NCBI GenBank assembly: GCA_026119855.1 | Contig: JAOWBW010001041.1 | Location: 558,001 to 622,000 of the forward strand | Source: Campanula takesimana | Taxonomy: Eukaryota > Streptophyta > Magnoliopsida > Asterales > Campanulaceae | Direction of reading: 5' to 3' | Length of the DNA: 64,000 nucleotides | Shown: in pieces, positions 10,481-21,600 of the stretch | Layout: every line of letters starts with the position of its first letter | How positions within the stretch are numbered: position 1 is the stretch's first letter | Program-made: the position numbers and the translations under genes | Notes under the pieces: model-generated | What the model saw: only the letters and a program-made list of their open reading frames with translations | The model's database searches: none | What the model was told of the DNA's origin: nothing

Positions 10481-11714
10481 TCAACTGGCCGGCGGCGGGT
10501 TGACTTCCACTTCTGGAACAGAATCAGAGGCATTATGGTCAGCTGCAGAACGAGCCAGAGCTTCAGAGGCTTCGGCTAGAGTGGAGGCAAAAGTTGAAAA
10601 TGGGAGAACAATACCTTCGACGAAGGGGCCATTGGGGCCAAAGACCTTCTCCAGAGCCGCGGCCAGAGACAAGGCGGATTCATCACCTGTAAACCGCAAA
10701 TCATCTATCATTTTGATCAAGGGTTGAACGGTTTACAGGTGAAACCGGAGGCAGAGCATTCCGAACCGACTCGGGCAAGGCCTCAAGCTGATGATCGGCA
10801 AAGGGCACTAAGGCATGACCATTAAAGCATTCCGGATCCGTGGCCACAATAGAACAAATGATAGTGATCTCTTGAGCAGTGTATTTCCCCGTGGCCGCAA
10901 GATTCCGGGCAATAGTGTGCACCGCCTGTTCATACTGCTCAATGCCCGCGATGGATATTTTTTCAGAGTACTCTGCGGACTCTTTGAATTCAGCAACCGC
11001 CTTGCCCCTCTCCTCCTCCAAGACCCGCTCTCGTTCATTTTCATAGCGCATTTGGTCAAGAAGTTTACCGTCCAGCTCGTCTACTCTGTTGGACAGCTCC
11101 TCGGATTTCTTCCTCTCCGCCTCCAAAGACCTCAGGAGCTCAGCACTGCGAGCATCAACACTCGCCTTCTCAGCCTCAGCCCGCTCTTTGGCTTCTCGAG
11201 CAACTGTCAGATCACTGCTCAATTTAGATACCTCCTTGGCCGCGCTAACGACCTCCGCATCTTTGCTCTTCAACTCCTGGCCAGCGCTCTCCACAGTCTT
11301 GGTCAACTTTTGGATCTCCTCCCTCGCCGCCATCAGCTCAGTATTCCTCGCCGCGATCACGGCGGCATCAGCCTCATGTTGAGTCCGCAGATAGATAACC
11401 TCGTTGGCAATCTGCAAATAACAAATGTGATTAGACTACGGTGCGGAAAGAAGCACGATATATAATCCAAGTCAAAAACGAACCTCGGTCAAACACAGGC
11501 CCACGTTGCCCGCGGCGGCGATAGGATTCGAAGCAGCCAAACCTTCTGTTGATAATCTGGAAAAATAGAGACGGTGCATCAGCCCATCACCAACATAGGC
11601 ATTAGCGCTCCGGCGGCTATGGAGATCCACCCCATACACCTCTGGGGCCTTGGCTATCTTGAGCCCGAACTCCCGGGCGCGCTCTCTATCCTCAATTGAC
11701 TCCACCGGATACAA
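10481..11714 (-). CDS. Antisense gene of the gypsy element, coiled-coil part (spliced)
   Basis: Minus strand, opposite to pol. Codons from 11714 to 11484 encode ..SRLSTEGLAASNPIAAAGNV GLCLTE. A 72-base GT-AG intron (11412-11483) follows, and the frame resumes in phase as IANEVIYLRTQHEADAAVIA. About 190 residues of Glu/Lys/Ala heptad-like coiled coil follow (KERAEAEKASVDARSAELLR, ERKKSEELSNRVDELDGKLL). A last open stretch at 10481-10720 (MIDDLRFTGDESALSLAAAL) is one frameshift away near 10700. It lies between pol and the LTR, where Retand-type elements carry antisense ORFs. The products of such ORFs have no established function. The 11472 end of one open frame merely runs into the intron. Confidence 0.6.
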
Positions 11715-11870
11715 ATTGGAGCATAGTGTCCCTCTCGAAGGAGATAAGACCGTAAAATCGCCGTGGGAAGAGCCAACCTTCTGATACTTATCCCTCTGAG
11801 GGGACGTTGGATCCCCGATAGCAGATCGTTTCTTCGTGGGCTCGGGAGCAGATAGACCTACGCCAGAAGC

Positions 11871-12140
11871 TTAGGAAGAGTGGCCGGTTCCAATCACAGT
11901 TTTACCGCGGCCAGCACCTTGGCGGGGATTTGGAGGCAGGTTCCGGGTCAGTTGCGGTTGAGAAACCACCGCACCGGACTTATCAACCTTGTCCGTGAGA
12001 GGGATCTTGACCCCATGAGCCTCCATCTTTTTCATAGCATCAGCTCTCCTTTGCTTTTCAAGAGCTGCGGCTTTCCTGGCCGCGACCTTAATTTCTGCTG
12101 CAGACTTAGGAGGCATCGTGTCCGTTGGATTAGCGAACAA
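11871..12140 (-). CDS. Antisense gene of the gypsy element, basic middle segment
   Basis: An open stretch of 89 codons on the minus strand, MFANPTDTMPPKSAAEIKVA then a Lys/Arg-rich part (RKAAALEKQRRADAMKKMEA) and a proline/glycine-rich tail. It lies between the PF04195-like ORF and the coiled-coil part in the same orientation and is probably an exon of the same antisense gene. I could not fix its splice sites. Confidence 0.45.
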   Translation of the reverse strand: MFANPTDTMPPKSAAEIKVAARKAAALEKQRRADAMKKMEAHGVKIPLTDKVDKSGAVVSQPQLTRNLPPNPRQGAGRGKTVIGTGHSS

Positions 12141-12149
12141 GAGCAGCAG

Positions 12150-13646
12150 TCAGATAGATGAAACAAAGCGAAAAAGACAAGAAAAATAGTATGGAAGTGT
12201 ACAATGAAAGAGACCGAGTAAACCAGGGTCTGGACAAGTCTCCCCCGAATTACAGGCAGAACAATCAGAAAGGAAAGCAAATGATTGATGAACTTTCCAG
12301 TCAGGGTCTCGCAACCGAGGGGCCATCATAACCCTAGGCTCAGGGCCAGAAACGCGCCTCGGGGCCACCCCGGCGAAGGTCAGAAGCTCTTCATCGCTAA
12401 TAATCGCGGAGACATCATAGACTTGAGGAGTCTCTACCACCGACTGATCCCAAAGTAACCCTTTCGTAAACCGAGCAAGATAAGCCTCCATCGCCGCGCT
12501 CAGATCTCGGCCTTTTTCCGGATCGGGAAAATTTTGGCGGGACATCGAAATCGGTGCTAGATTGTCAGGGCGAGGGAATGGCCAGCCTAAACGATTCTGA
12601 ATAACGAAAGGATATCTTTGCCATTGATCGAACTTGTTAGTAGCAGCGGAGAAAATCTTCTCAGACCGCGGTTTGGTCTTCAAGCTCAAGCAGCCCGCGG
12701 TGACTTGATGGGTAAAATAAATATGGAGCGCGGACAAAGAGGGCTCGTACCCCAACACGCGGCTTACGACTATAAAGGACACCAGATAACGAATGGCATT
12801 CGGGGTCAAGTCCATAGGGAGGCAATGAGTGAACTCAAGAAATTCACAAATAAACGGGTCCAAAGGAAGGCACAGCCCGTTTTCGAACTGAGCCGGGTAG
12901 AATATGCAGGCAAGGTTCTCGGCCCGGATCAAGGGAGGAGTCATTGATTTCCCACCCATAAGAGACTCGTATTCAATAAGACCGTAAACAAGATAGACTT
13001 TGGGGTCGACGCGGAACTGCGACAAATACTCATCACCAGCATCCTCCTCGCTCTCGTCCCTCAAACCCGCACCAGAGCTAGACGCACCTGCTTGACTGGT
13101 CCTCCTGTTATCAGGGCCCTCAGGAAAGGAATCTACGATCCTAACGGGGGAGCGAAGCAAGTTGACCTTGCGAGCAGTATCAGGGGCCAACCTCTCCAGT
13201 TGCCCGCGCGAGTCCGATTGAGTATCTGAAGAACCATCTCCCACGACATCACGGGCGGGTTCATCCAATAAGAATTCATCGCCATCATCAGCCCGCTCTG
13301 AAGCATCCCCGCTGCTGGTCACCTCAATCACCCCAGCGTCCACGGAAATGTCGCGGTCATGGCCTTGAACGGGAAAATCGTCATCCAGAGGGACATCCAA
13401 CCAAGACTGAGCATTAGAGCCGCTTGCAGACACGCGGTCTCCACCTAACCTCACCAACCTTCTAGCATTACCGGCCATATCTACATTATCGGGGAATCGA
13501 GTTAAAACCGCTTTCACAAAAACCCCTAACTGTTCCTCGCCCCCTATTACCCTCATTCTCCTCGAATCAAAATGGACTGAGGGACCTGTCTCCCACAGCA
13601 GGGGTAGGATCCAAGAGTCCCAATCATAGACTGTCCCTATGGTCAT
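12150..13646 (-). CDS. Antisense ORF with 'putative gypsy type transposon' (PF04195-like) domain
   Basis: A 498-codon uninterrupted ORF on the strand opposite to pol. Its N-terminal third is acidic and low-complexity (DVGDGSSDTQSDS, EEDAGDE). The central part, about residues 215-330, reads YLVYGLIEYESLMGG then ENLACIFYPAQFENGLCLPL, DPFICEFLEFTHCLPMDLTP and NAIRYLVSFIVVSRVLGYEP. This matches the pattern of the plant 'putative gypsy type transposon' domain: a helical region with LPLxPFxxxFL and LxPNAxRYLxxF. The last about 50 residues are hydrophobic and Cys-rich and probably read through an intron. It is long and intact although pol alongside is frameshifted. The start ATG at 13646 is the first in the open frame. 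Confidence 0.7.
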   Translation of the reverse strand: MTIGTVYDWDSWILPLLWETGPSVHFDSRRMRVIGGEEQLGVFVKAVLTRFPDNVDMAGNARRLVRLGGDRVSASGSNAQSWLDVPLDDDFPVQGHDRDISVDAGVIEVTSSGDASERADDGDEFLLDEPARDVVGDGSSDTQSDSRGQLERLAPDTARKVNLLRSPVRIVDSFPEGPDNRRTSQAGASSSGAGLRDESEEDAGDEYLSQFRVDPKVYLVYGLIEYESLMGGKSMTPPLIRAENLACIFYPAQFENGLCLPLDPFICEFLEFTHCLPMDLTPNAIRYLVSFIVVSRVLGYEPSLSALHIYFTHQVTAGCLSLKTKPRSEKIFSAATNKFDQWQRYPFVIQNRLGWPFPRPDNLAPISMSRQNFPDPEKGRDLSAAMEAYLARFTKGLLWDQSVVETPQVYDVSAIISDEELLTFAGVAPRRVSGPEPRVMMAPRLRDPDWKVHQSFAFLSDCSACNSGETCPDPGLLGLFHCTLPYYFSCLFRFVSSI

Positions 13647-14446
13647 GAAAGCGTATCAGGTACCGGTAAATCCCTCCCGTTCGTCGACAACAACCGAAAA
13701 GGTCCGGACGAAGCATTCTCCCAGGTCCAAATCATCCATAACCTCAGTCAGGAGTTTTTTCAACAAAATGTTATAAAATCAAAGATGGACCCAGGATTCC
13801 TAAGAAAGATACAAGTCAACCGTTTAGAAATCGGAGACTCGGTGGTTAAAAGTTAAAAGCTTGGTTCGTGATGTTAAAAGTTATGAAAACACGGCGTTTT
13901 AAGATTCTACCCCCGATGAACGGTGGAAAGGACCGAAGGCGAGAAGTTAGCAATCAGAAACCAGCGACGAAAATAAAAAGGGAAGCACTACCTGTTAAAT
14001 CGATCGAGTTAAGGAAACAGAAGAAGCAAATCAACGTCGTTATCAGCAATATTTCTCTCAAGAGCGATAGCCAAAGATTAAAAATGCCGAAGGTTTTTGA
14101 ATAAGCCAATTAGGGTTATTTATACCCCCAGAATGGGTCGGGTTTTGTCCAAGATCCGGAACGACCCGACAGAGACTCGGAAAACGAAGAGGCGGGAATC
14201 AGCTTTTTTCGAATTCCAATGACGGTTCGCATTTAATGAGCGTGCTCCTTGTCATATCAAGGACCTGACAGCTACGTCACTAGCCTGACTCGAGGGGCCC
14301 ACTGTCCTATCGTCAACCACCATCGTAAGATTCCCGTCCCATGATATTTCGTGCCCGCATTTACTACAGTTTGCCTGGACCGAGCCATGGAAATGTAACT
14401 CCTCGCGCCGCTCATAAATAAGCTGACCCTCGGAGTTAGGGGCCAC

Positions 14447-15092
14447 TGATGAGACCGAGCATCACAGACCGGACCGAACCCGGTTCAAAGCCAGTACAAG
14501 CGAGTTCGACTACACCGAACCGAATAAGCCCGCAAGCGAGCAAGCCCGAGAACCCCGGGCTCCCTGATAACCATAACCGAGATAGCTCTGCCTCCCGCTA
14601 TTCTAAGGGTCCCGTGTTGATCACTCAACCTCCTGCCCGGAGCCCGCAGCAGCCAGCTGTCACAAACGTACAACAGACGTTACCTGTTCGTACCTGACAT
14701 ACCATAACGGTTGGTGGTGGAACCATGATTCCCTGACAACACGCCACGTTCTCAGCCACTCCCCTGGCCGAACCAATGAGGACCTGCCGCGTGTCCATCC
14801 GGTACAAGGGCGGTTAGTACCTTAAACCTACCTCCTCCTTCTACTCATATAAATACTCCTATCCGTCCCCAAGGGCCAGGTACGTGCTCTATCCTATTCA
14901 CACACACAAGGTCTTCATTGAACCGTCTCCTTAGGTTTTCCTCAGAGATCTTACTCTCACACCCGAGGGCCTAAGCCGGATTCCAACCCGGCCTTGGTCT
15001 TAACGGTGTTCTTATTTGTGTTGTGATCAGGATCAAGAGACAGCTATATTGGAGTCCTACCTCCGTGACCCCAGATTCACAGGGCGTCATCA
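14447..15092 (+). mobile_element. Gypsy LTR (TGATGAGACC...GGGCGTCATCA)
   Basis: A 646-bp LTR with inverted ends TGATGA/TCATCA and a TATA-like CATATAAATA near 14846. The same family occurs as a solo LTR at 61690-62323 and as a 42-base end piece at 16201-16242. The sequence just before it (GAGTTAGGGGCCAC) ends the antisense-gene side. The sequence just after it is a primer-binding site and gag, so it acts as 3' LTR to its left and 5' LTR to its right. Confidence 0.85.
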
Positions 15093-15110
15093 GTGGTTCC
15101 ATTGCCGGGA
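15093..15110 (+). other. Primer-binding site after gypsy LTR
   Basis: GTGGTTCCATTGCCGGGA follows the LTR directly and resembles the TGGCGCCGTTGCCGGGG site common in Tat/Athila-type elements, with a few mismatches. Confidence 0.6.
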
Positions 15111-15237
15111 ATCGAAAATCTTCCCAGTACAATCTTCTTGCTTCGTTTACTTTTCCAATCTAATTCGTTTCAAATCCTCATCCAGCTCTTCCGTCTCTCA
15201 CGGTTCTAAAAGAGTATTCCGTCCTTTCTGTTGATTC

Positions 15238-16200
15238 TTGACGTACCAAATCTTCATAATGACTGGGAAAGTAGTCGGGAACCCAAATGCTAGCCCTTCG
15301 GGACAAGCGCCCCAGGGATCAGTCTTTGCCAGATTGGGAAATAAGACTCTTAGTGGCAACTCCTATACCCCCTCTCAAAGGGCAAGGAGAGAGGTAGATT
15401 TGAGAGATCGTATAGAAACCTCTAAAGCTCTCAAAACTCAAAAAACTCCCGTCACTCCCCTCACCCCTGATCAAATCCAAAAGAAAATCCAGATCCTGAC
15501 AGACAGGCAGAATCTGGTAGAGGAAGGGCTACAGTTGAATCTAGCCTTGGAGGAGCTGTTTAATGCCAAGGCCAATGCCAGAAGCCCCCCTGAAAAATCA
15601 AAAAACCATGATCTGACAAGCTCTAAGAGCAGGGCCAGTAGGATTATAGGAGGAAAAAGGCGGACAATCCTCGTGGACGTGACGAGGAGAGGGGAGAAGA
15701 AGAAGGGGAGAGTGAGGAGGGAGAGTCACAGCCCAGAAAGACTATAGGCCAATCTAAAGGAAAGGCGGTTGTTAAAAACGATGATAAACTTACAGAAACA
15801 GTAAAAAGGGCTAAAACGGGGACATAATGGATCAAAAGTTCCAAAGAATGATCGCGGAGCTATGGGAGTCCAAGCAAAACGTAACAAAGTGCGTTGGACC
15901 CATGGACGCTTTCGCATCATGGATCAATGATTCCCCAATCCAAAGAGGAAAGGTACCCACGCTAGACGCGTATGACGGCTCATCTAATTCAAAAAGCCAT
16001 GTTGGGCAGTTTGAAGGGCAGATGGCTCTGTTCTCGACAGATGAGGCCGTGAAGTGCAAAGCCCTCGCCTCCACCTTTAAAGGGAAGGCGTTGGGGTGGT
16101 TATTGGCCCATAAACCGCGCTCTATCTGCAGCTATGAGCAATTGCGGACTTCATTCTTGAACTCGTTCGCGGGCGCTAGGGAGGCCGCAAGACCAAAATC
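15238..16200 (+). pseudogene. Gypsy gag, truncated
   Basis: ORF 15238-15747 encodes a basic, Pro/Ser-rich N-terminal region. After a frameshift, 15827-16200 encodes the retrotransposon gag core: SPIQRGKVPTLDAYDGSSNS, HVGQFEGQMALFSTDEAVKC, LASTFKGKALGWLLAHKP. At 16200 the coding sequence fuses directly to the last 42 bases of the LTR, so capsid end, protease and pol are deleted. Confidence 0.8.
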
Positions 16201-16242
16201 GGAGTCCTACCTCCGTGACCCCAGATTCACAGGGCGTCATCA
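16201..16242 (+). mobile_element. 42-base remnant of gypsy 3' LTR end
   Basis: GGAGTCCTACCTCCGTGACC ... GGGCGTCATCA is identical to the end of the LTR at 14447-15092 and is joined to gag. It marks an internal deletion reaching from gag into the 3' LTR. Confidence 0.9.
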
Positions 16243-16440
16243 AACCGTTAGTCAGCATTTTAATCTAATTAGTTAAACCCTCCAATATGAGAGAGGCCAT
16301 CAAACTATTGACCCATGATGGTATGAGGGGTGAAAAATACTGATATTACCCTCAATTAGCGATCCCGTGACCCACTTATCCGCTGTTATGCAATCGGATG
16401 TGACTAGCTTGACTCAGAAATTATCATTTACTATCACATA

Positions 16441-16735
16441 CTCCTTCCGTCACAGCTCATTTGAGACTTATTTTCATTTTGGTCCGTCCAGCTCACTTGA
16501 AACCTCCCCAAAGTAGCTAACTTTTATAATTTTATATTAAATCTACCCCACCACTCATTCTCTCTCTTCATTTCACACCACTCAATTTATTCGACTAACA
16601 CTATTATTTACCTCACTCATTCTCTGTCTTCATTTTCTGCCAAACATTTTCTTTATTTTATTTTATTTTTTCTTAGTTATTATGCCCACCTCTTATGTCT
16701 CAAGTGAGGTGGGACGTGAGGTGGGACGGAGATAG
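16441..16735. mobile_element. Stowaway-like MITE
   Basis: TA-flanked element with ends CTCCTTCCGTC and GGGACGGAGATAG, AT-rich interior, about 295 bp. Confidence 0.75.
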
Positions 16736-16975
16736 TATTTTGATGATCAATTAAAATAGTTGGGCTTCATTAACTTTGGGCTTCCATCAGTTAGAATGTA
16801 CATTAGCTAAATTGACTTTGAAGTGCAGGCCAATTAAACTTAAATTTTGTTAGGCTATAGTATATTATTGGGCTAGAATCAACTTATTATATAGATGGGC
16901 CCGAGTAAGAAGTATATATAGGCCCATAAAACAAACCAAAGTCCAGCAATTGAACTATTCAAACAAAAAAATAAC

Positions 16976-17439
16976 CTGAAACTCCGATACGTCTGGGCGC
17001 CGGCGACTCTTTTCCCGCGCTCCTTCGGCTGAACGGCGGAGCGGCGCCACAAAAACTCCTCACGATCATCAAACCTCCGGAAACTCTCCGCCATCAATCC
17101 GAAACAATCACTTCTTTCATCCGTCAATATCAACCTCAATTCCTCCGCCTGTATCCCGTGATTACTAATTCGAAACACTCCAGATTCCCTGATCAATCTC
17201 ATAACACCGGCGGCGGAATCGGCGTCTCTCGATTTGAGCAAATCGTAGTCGATATCGGCGATTACAGAGCGGTAGATGTAATCGGGAAGGTTTAACTGAG
17301 GAACAAGTTTTGATTTGTCGATGTAGGAGGAGAAATCGGAGTCGGTTGCTGAGCGGGAACCATTTGCGGTGGGAATCGGGGAAGGAGGCGGCGCCGGCGA
17401 GGAGGCGTTGAGGCGGTTCTTAATGCGCATGATAGCCAT
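16976..17439 (-). CDS. 2-oxoglutarate/Fe(II)-dependent dioxygenase, first exon only
   Basis: Minus-strand ATG at 17439 (MAIMRIKNRLNASSP). The exon encodes a DIOX_N-type N-terminal domain: LPDYIYRSVIADIDYDLLKS, AAGVMRLIRESGVFRISNHG (residues about 80-98), then ERGKRVAGAQTYRSF. It ends at a good donor TTCAG/GTTATT (16976/16975), phase 2. Relatives are gibberellin-oxidase-like plant 2-ODDs; the catalytic HxD...H and RxS exons would follow downstream. No such exon is seen between 16975 and the gypsy remnant at 16242 or anywhere to the window's left. Either the later exons are lost or they lie far off behind the gypsy insertion. The exon itself has no lesion. Confidence 0.7.
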
Positions 17440-18664
17440 GGATTTAGGAGAGAGAGAGATTGATCTGAGGTTTAGTTTTGGAAGGTAGACTAATTATGCA
17501 GGGTGGTGGGGGTGGTGTAATTTTAAGGCTTAATTAGCTTGCACGTCTTTCTTTGTATACTTATTAGCTACATTAATTTATTTTGTTTTAGCGCTTCATC
17601 AATGTTGTACAAGTAGAGGAATTGGTCACCTTGACCTTTTAGCTCTATTTAAGGGCTAAATTGCTTTTTCAATAGGTTCTGACGTGGTGAAACTCCAATA
17701 AGGAATCGTACTAGACTAGACAATAGATCTTTAATAGACTTATTAGGAGTTTGTAACGCGATGACAATTGCCTTGAATGAATGAAATGTAACTAGCTTGT
17801 CAAAAAAAAAAATGATCCCTACAATGTTCAATCATCTATCGCAATTTAAGTCGCATGATCTTATTTGAAAATGGACATTTGAGATCAAAATATTTATGAA
17901 TGTGTACTTTCTAGCCGCAAATAAATCTCTAGCGTATTATGACTCAGAAAAGTCACCGTAGCCTGTTAATTTTTTACTCTCAATTTAATTTCAATCCGTC
18001 TTATAACATAGATATAGCCTGTTAATTTTTCACTCTCAATTTGATTTCAATCCATTCTATAACATAGATATGCGTGGAGACTTAAATCGCGACCAATAGT
18101 CAAAACAGTAGAGCCATTTATGCATGAGCATCCAAATGCCACTTACCAATAATCTAATTCCTCAACTCGTTTATTAAGTATATATTGAACCAAAGCTAGT
18201 AAAAAGATTAATTATTCTCGCACTTCACGATGTCCGTCCCTGATTATTAACTATGTTTTCATCCCATAATATAAAACAAAATCTCTTAATGTAAAACATG
18301 TTTTACACATCTCTTAGTGTAAAACATGTTTTTCATAAGACGGACTCCGACAAGAGACTAGCACCAAGCAAATACTAAAATCGTGTGTACATAATCATTC
18401 AAAGACTTGAATCAATGGCTAATGCAACAATGGCCATACCCTCACAACCATTTAGCACACATTCATGTTCACTTCACACAACTCTATTTAATTTATTTCA
18501 AGCCATATAAGAGTTTGATTATCAGAAATACATCTCAAACCACGTCCATAATTTTCTTACAATAAACATAAATCCCACACAAATATCACACCAAAGGTTT
18601 TACAAAAGACCTCTTTAACATTCATTATTCAAGTTTTATTTAAGAAAAAAAATCCAAACCATTT
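17440..18664. other. Intergenic, with a 55-bp tandem repeat
   Basis: AT-rich spacer between the dioxygenase exon and the WNK stop codon. At 17959-18072 a 55-bp unit starting TAGCCTGTTAATTTTT is repeated twice, ending ATAACATAGATAT in each copy. No gene seen. Confidence 0.7.
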
Positions 18665-21600
18665 TTACACTTTCGGAAACTTGCCAGAAAATCCGCCAGT
18701 AACCAACATTTTGCTAGAGAACTCACCCGGTGGCTCATGATAACCAATATTCTCAATAGCCCCAACCGTATTGTTTAAACGCCTCTTACTTATTTCCTCC
18801 ACCAAAGACCGATGTAGCAATTGGCTGCGAACATCCACAAGTGAACCAGTCCTAGTCATCTTCTGCTGGTTTGACTTTAAAGCTTTTCGAATATTCGAGA
18901 ATCCGTCACATTGATTTTTGCTACTTTTGGTCGTTTTGTCTTCAGGGCAGAACCTTGTAGAATTGTGTGTCTTCCTGGTAAAATCTACCTCTCCTCTTAT
19001 CGAGCTCAAGTCATAGTCGCTTTCGTTTTTGGAACAGAAGTTTATGTTTGCATGCTTGTGGGGGTTTAATGAGCTTTGAGAGCGTGTATCATCATCAACG
19101 AGGTAATTTTCTGCATACGCAAGGTCATTTTAGTCAAACTGCATTTCCGTGCCCTTTGTTGCCGTATGTATTAGTTCTATTTTATGAGAACCTAAAGGTA
19201 TTCAATTTTCTAATCACATGAACGCATTCAACTATTAATATATTTCTTTAACTATCTCCGTCCCCAAAAACAGTAGTACTTTCTATATTCATGTCCGAAC
19301 AAAAGAGTCACATTTCCAAATATTGAAGCTTTTCTTTGTTAATTTCAAGATCTTTGTTTCATTTTGAAGATATCACAGTTATCCAACACGATATACAGAC
19401 GAATATCAGTTTGGAGCAATATATAGAAATATAGAACAGAAAAAGTACGATATCAAAAAGTTTGCTTATTAAATGCAACTCTTTCTAGGGGAAAAGAGGG
19501 TTTTTTTGTCCCCTTTTCTCCAACTCGACCGCCACCTCTTGCTCCCATATTGTCACGCATTGATCACAAGAAGTTATAGAATTCTAGATAAAAACACGCG
19601 CACACCATAAAAGGTCATAGAAGTACCTTGAGTCCACTCATAGTGTGAAGCCATCAAGTTGCGTTCTAGAAGAGACCGGAACTCACACGAGGTGAAAAGG
19701 CCGGGAAGTGAAGTTGTGGATGAAGAATGAGAGGAGAGAGTGTAGAAAGGGTGGTGAGTTTTATCATCATCGTCGTCATTCTCATAGTTGAAACTGTGCT
19801 GATGATGGTTCGGGATCAAAGCGGAAATCTCGTTGTTAATCATCTCAGCAATCTCGAGTGGGTCCCAATCAGTGATATCCAATTCCTTCACCATTTCTGA
19901 AGCAACATCGAGTGCAGTGTCACTCGATATTTCAAATGGGAAGTATATGTTTTTAGTTTGACCTGAAAAATGTAGATCACTGTCATTACTGTGACAAACA
20001 AATACTACTACACATGAATAAAAGCAAAAAACAAATGTATAGATTTGATAATCTGATCATAGCTCACTTGGCTCGTGTAAGATTAGGATTAAATTAAGTC
20101 ATGCTTGAGCATGATTCCGGGTGACTGCAAAATTTTATACGCCGTCCATCCTGGATTGATAGTCTCATTTACCATTTTTGTCTGTCCCATAAAGATTGTC
20201 ACATTTTCATCGTGGAGGGGTTCTTGTGATAACTAACGATGAGAAGAGAGAGGGAGAGAGAGAGAGAGAGAGGAGGCTGAGAGATAAAAGAAGAAGAGGG
20301 GAGGGTAAGGATGGAAATGAAATAGAGTTGTTAAATGTTCGAGTAGTCAAATGGGACTAACATTATGAGACGGACGGAGTATAAGTTATGCATTTTAATC
20401 TTATTGAAAATTAAACAGCACAGCAATTTAGGAATGGAGGGAGTACTATATAAGAAAGAACTTGGAAGCAAAAATGCCGTACCATCCTTATTTGAGATCT
20501 GAACTTTCAGAAATATAGTATCGTCTTCCGCATTCAATGTGCCTGTGATTGTCATGTCTGTGTTCCTCGTTGGATCCGCCGACAAATTTGACTTCTCGAA
20601 TTTTGTTTCGTTTAGATTTGGCATTTCACAAGGCAACATTGGTAAAACCACGGGAACATCTTCAACAGGGGCAAGAAATGGATCGAGCAAGAGCTCATTA
20701 GCAGATGGCCTGGTTGAAGCACTTTCCAAGCACCTCGCAATGAAACGCTTGGCTTCAGCATCTTCGATTTCATAGAATGCTTTTGGCAACTTTCCCTAAA
20801 CGGGAAACCAAAAGACAATCATCTTGACCAGGTTCAGCATGTGATTTTTTGCCCAATTGTGAATGAAAAAAAAAAACTTGTAAAAGACTTCGAAAACATG
20901 ATAAATATGGAAACTCTAAGCTTACCGAAGTCACTTTTTTATATATTTGGGCAGGATTAGAGCATTCACTGTATGGATACTCAGAAGTCAGCATTTCTAG
21001 CACACACAGGCCAAAGGAGTATACGTCTACAAGCTCGTTGTAGTCCTCTTCATATAATTCTGGTGCCATAAATTCAGGTGTTCCTGTATGAGATAAAAAA
21101 CTATGAGCCTCCACTTGTAGATAATGTGCATGTGTGTGGGACAGATATATATACTCCCTCCGTCCCACACCAATAGTCACTTTTCGTCAAACCTACTTGA
21201 ACTTTGACTAACATTTTATGCTAAATAATTTATCTTCATAAAAATTTAAAAATAGTTATTGATAATGTTTCTATTACTAATTTAGTAATTTTTTAATTTT
21301 TTATGGAGATTAATAATTTAGCATAAATGTTAGTCAAAGTTCAAGTTGGTTTGATCAAAAGTGCCCATTGGTATAGGACAGAGGGAGTATATTGATGTAG
21401 CACGGGTGTTTGACAAAGTCAAACATATTAATTATTTGTGTATTTTAATTAGTATTTTAGGATTTAGTTTAAATTAGTTTCTATTTTATTTAGTATTTTC
21501 GTCATTATTTTTACTAGGTCATTTAAAGAGTGTTTTAGAGTAGGATTAGGAGTGTTTTTGTCATTTTTGAGTCCTATTTTGTTACCATATAGGTTAGGGT

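Noticed and set aside
10815..11465. Plus-strand 216-codon open frame
   Set aside because: Exact shadow of the coiled-coil antisense ORF; Leu/Arg/Ser-rich composition typical of an antisense frame.
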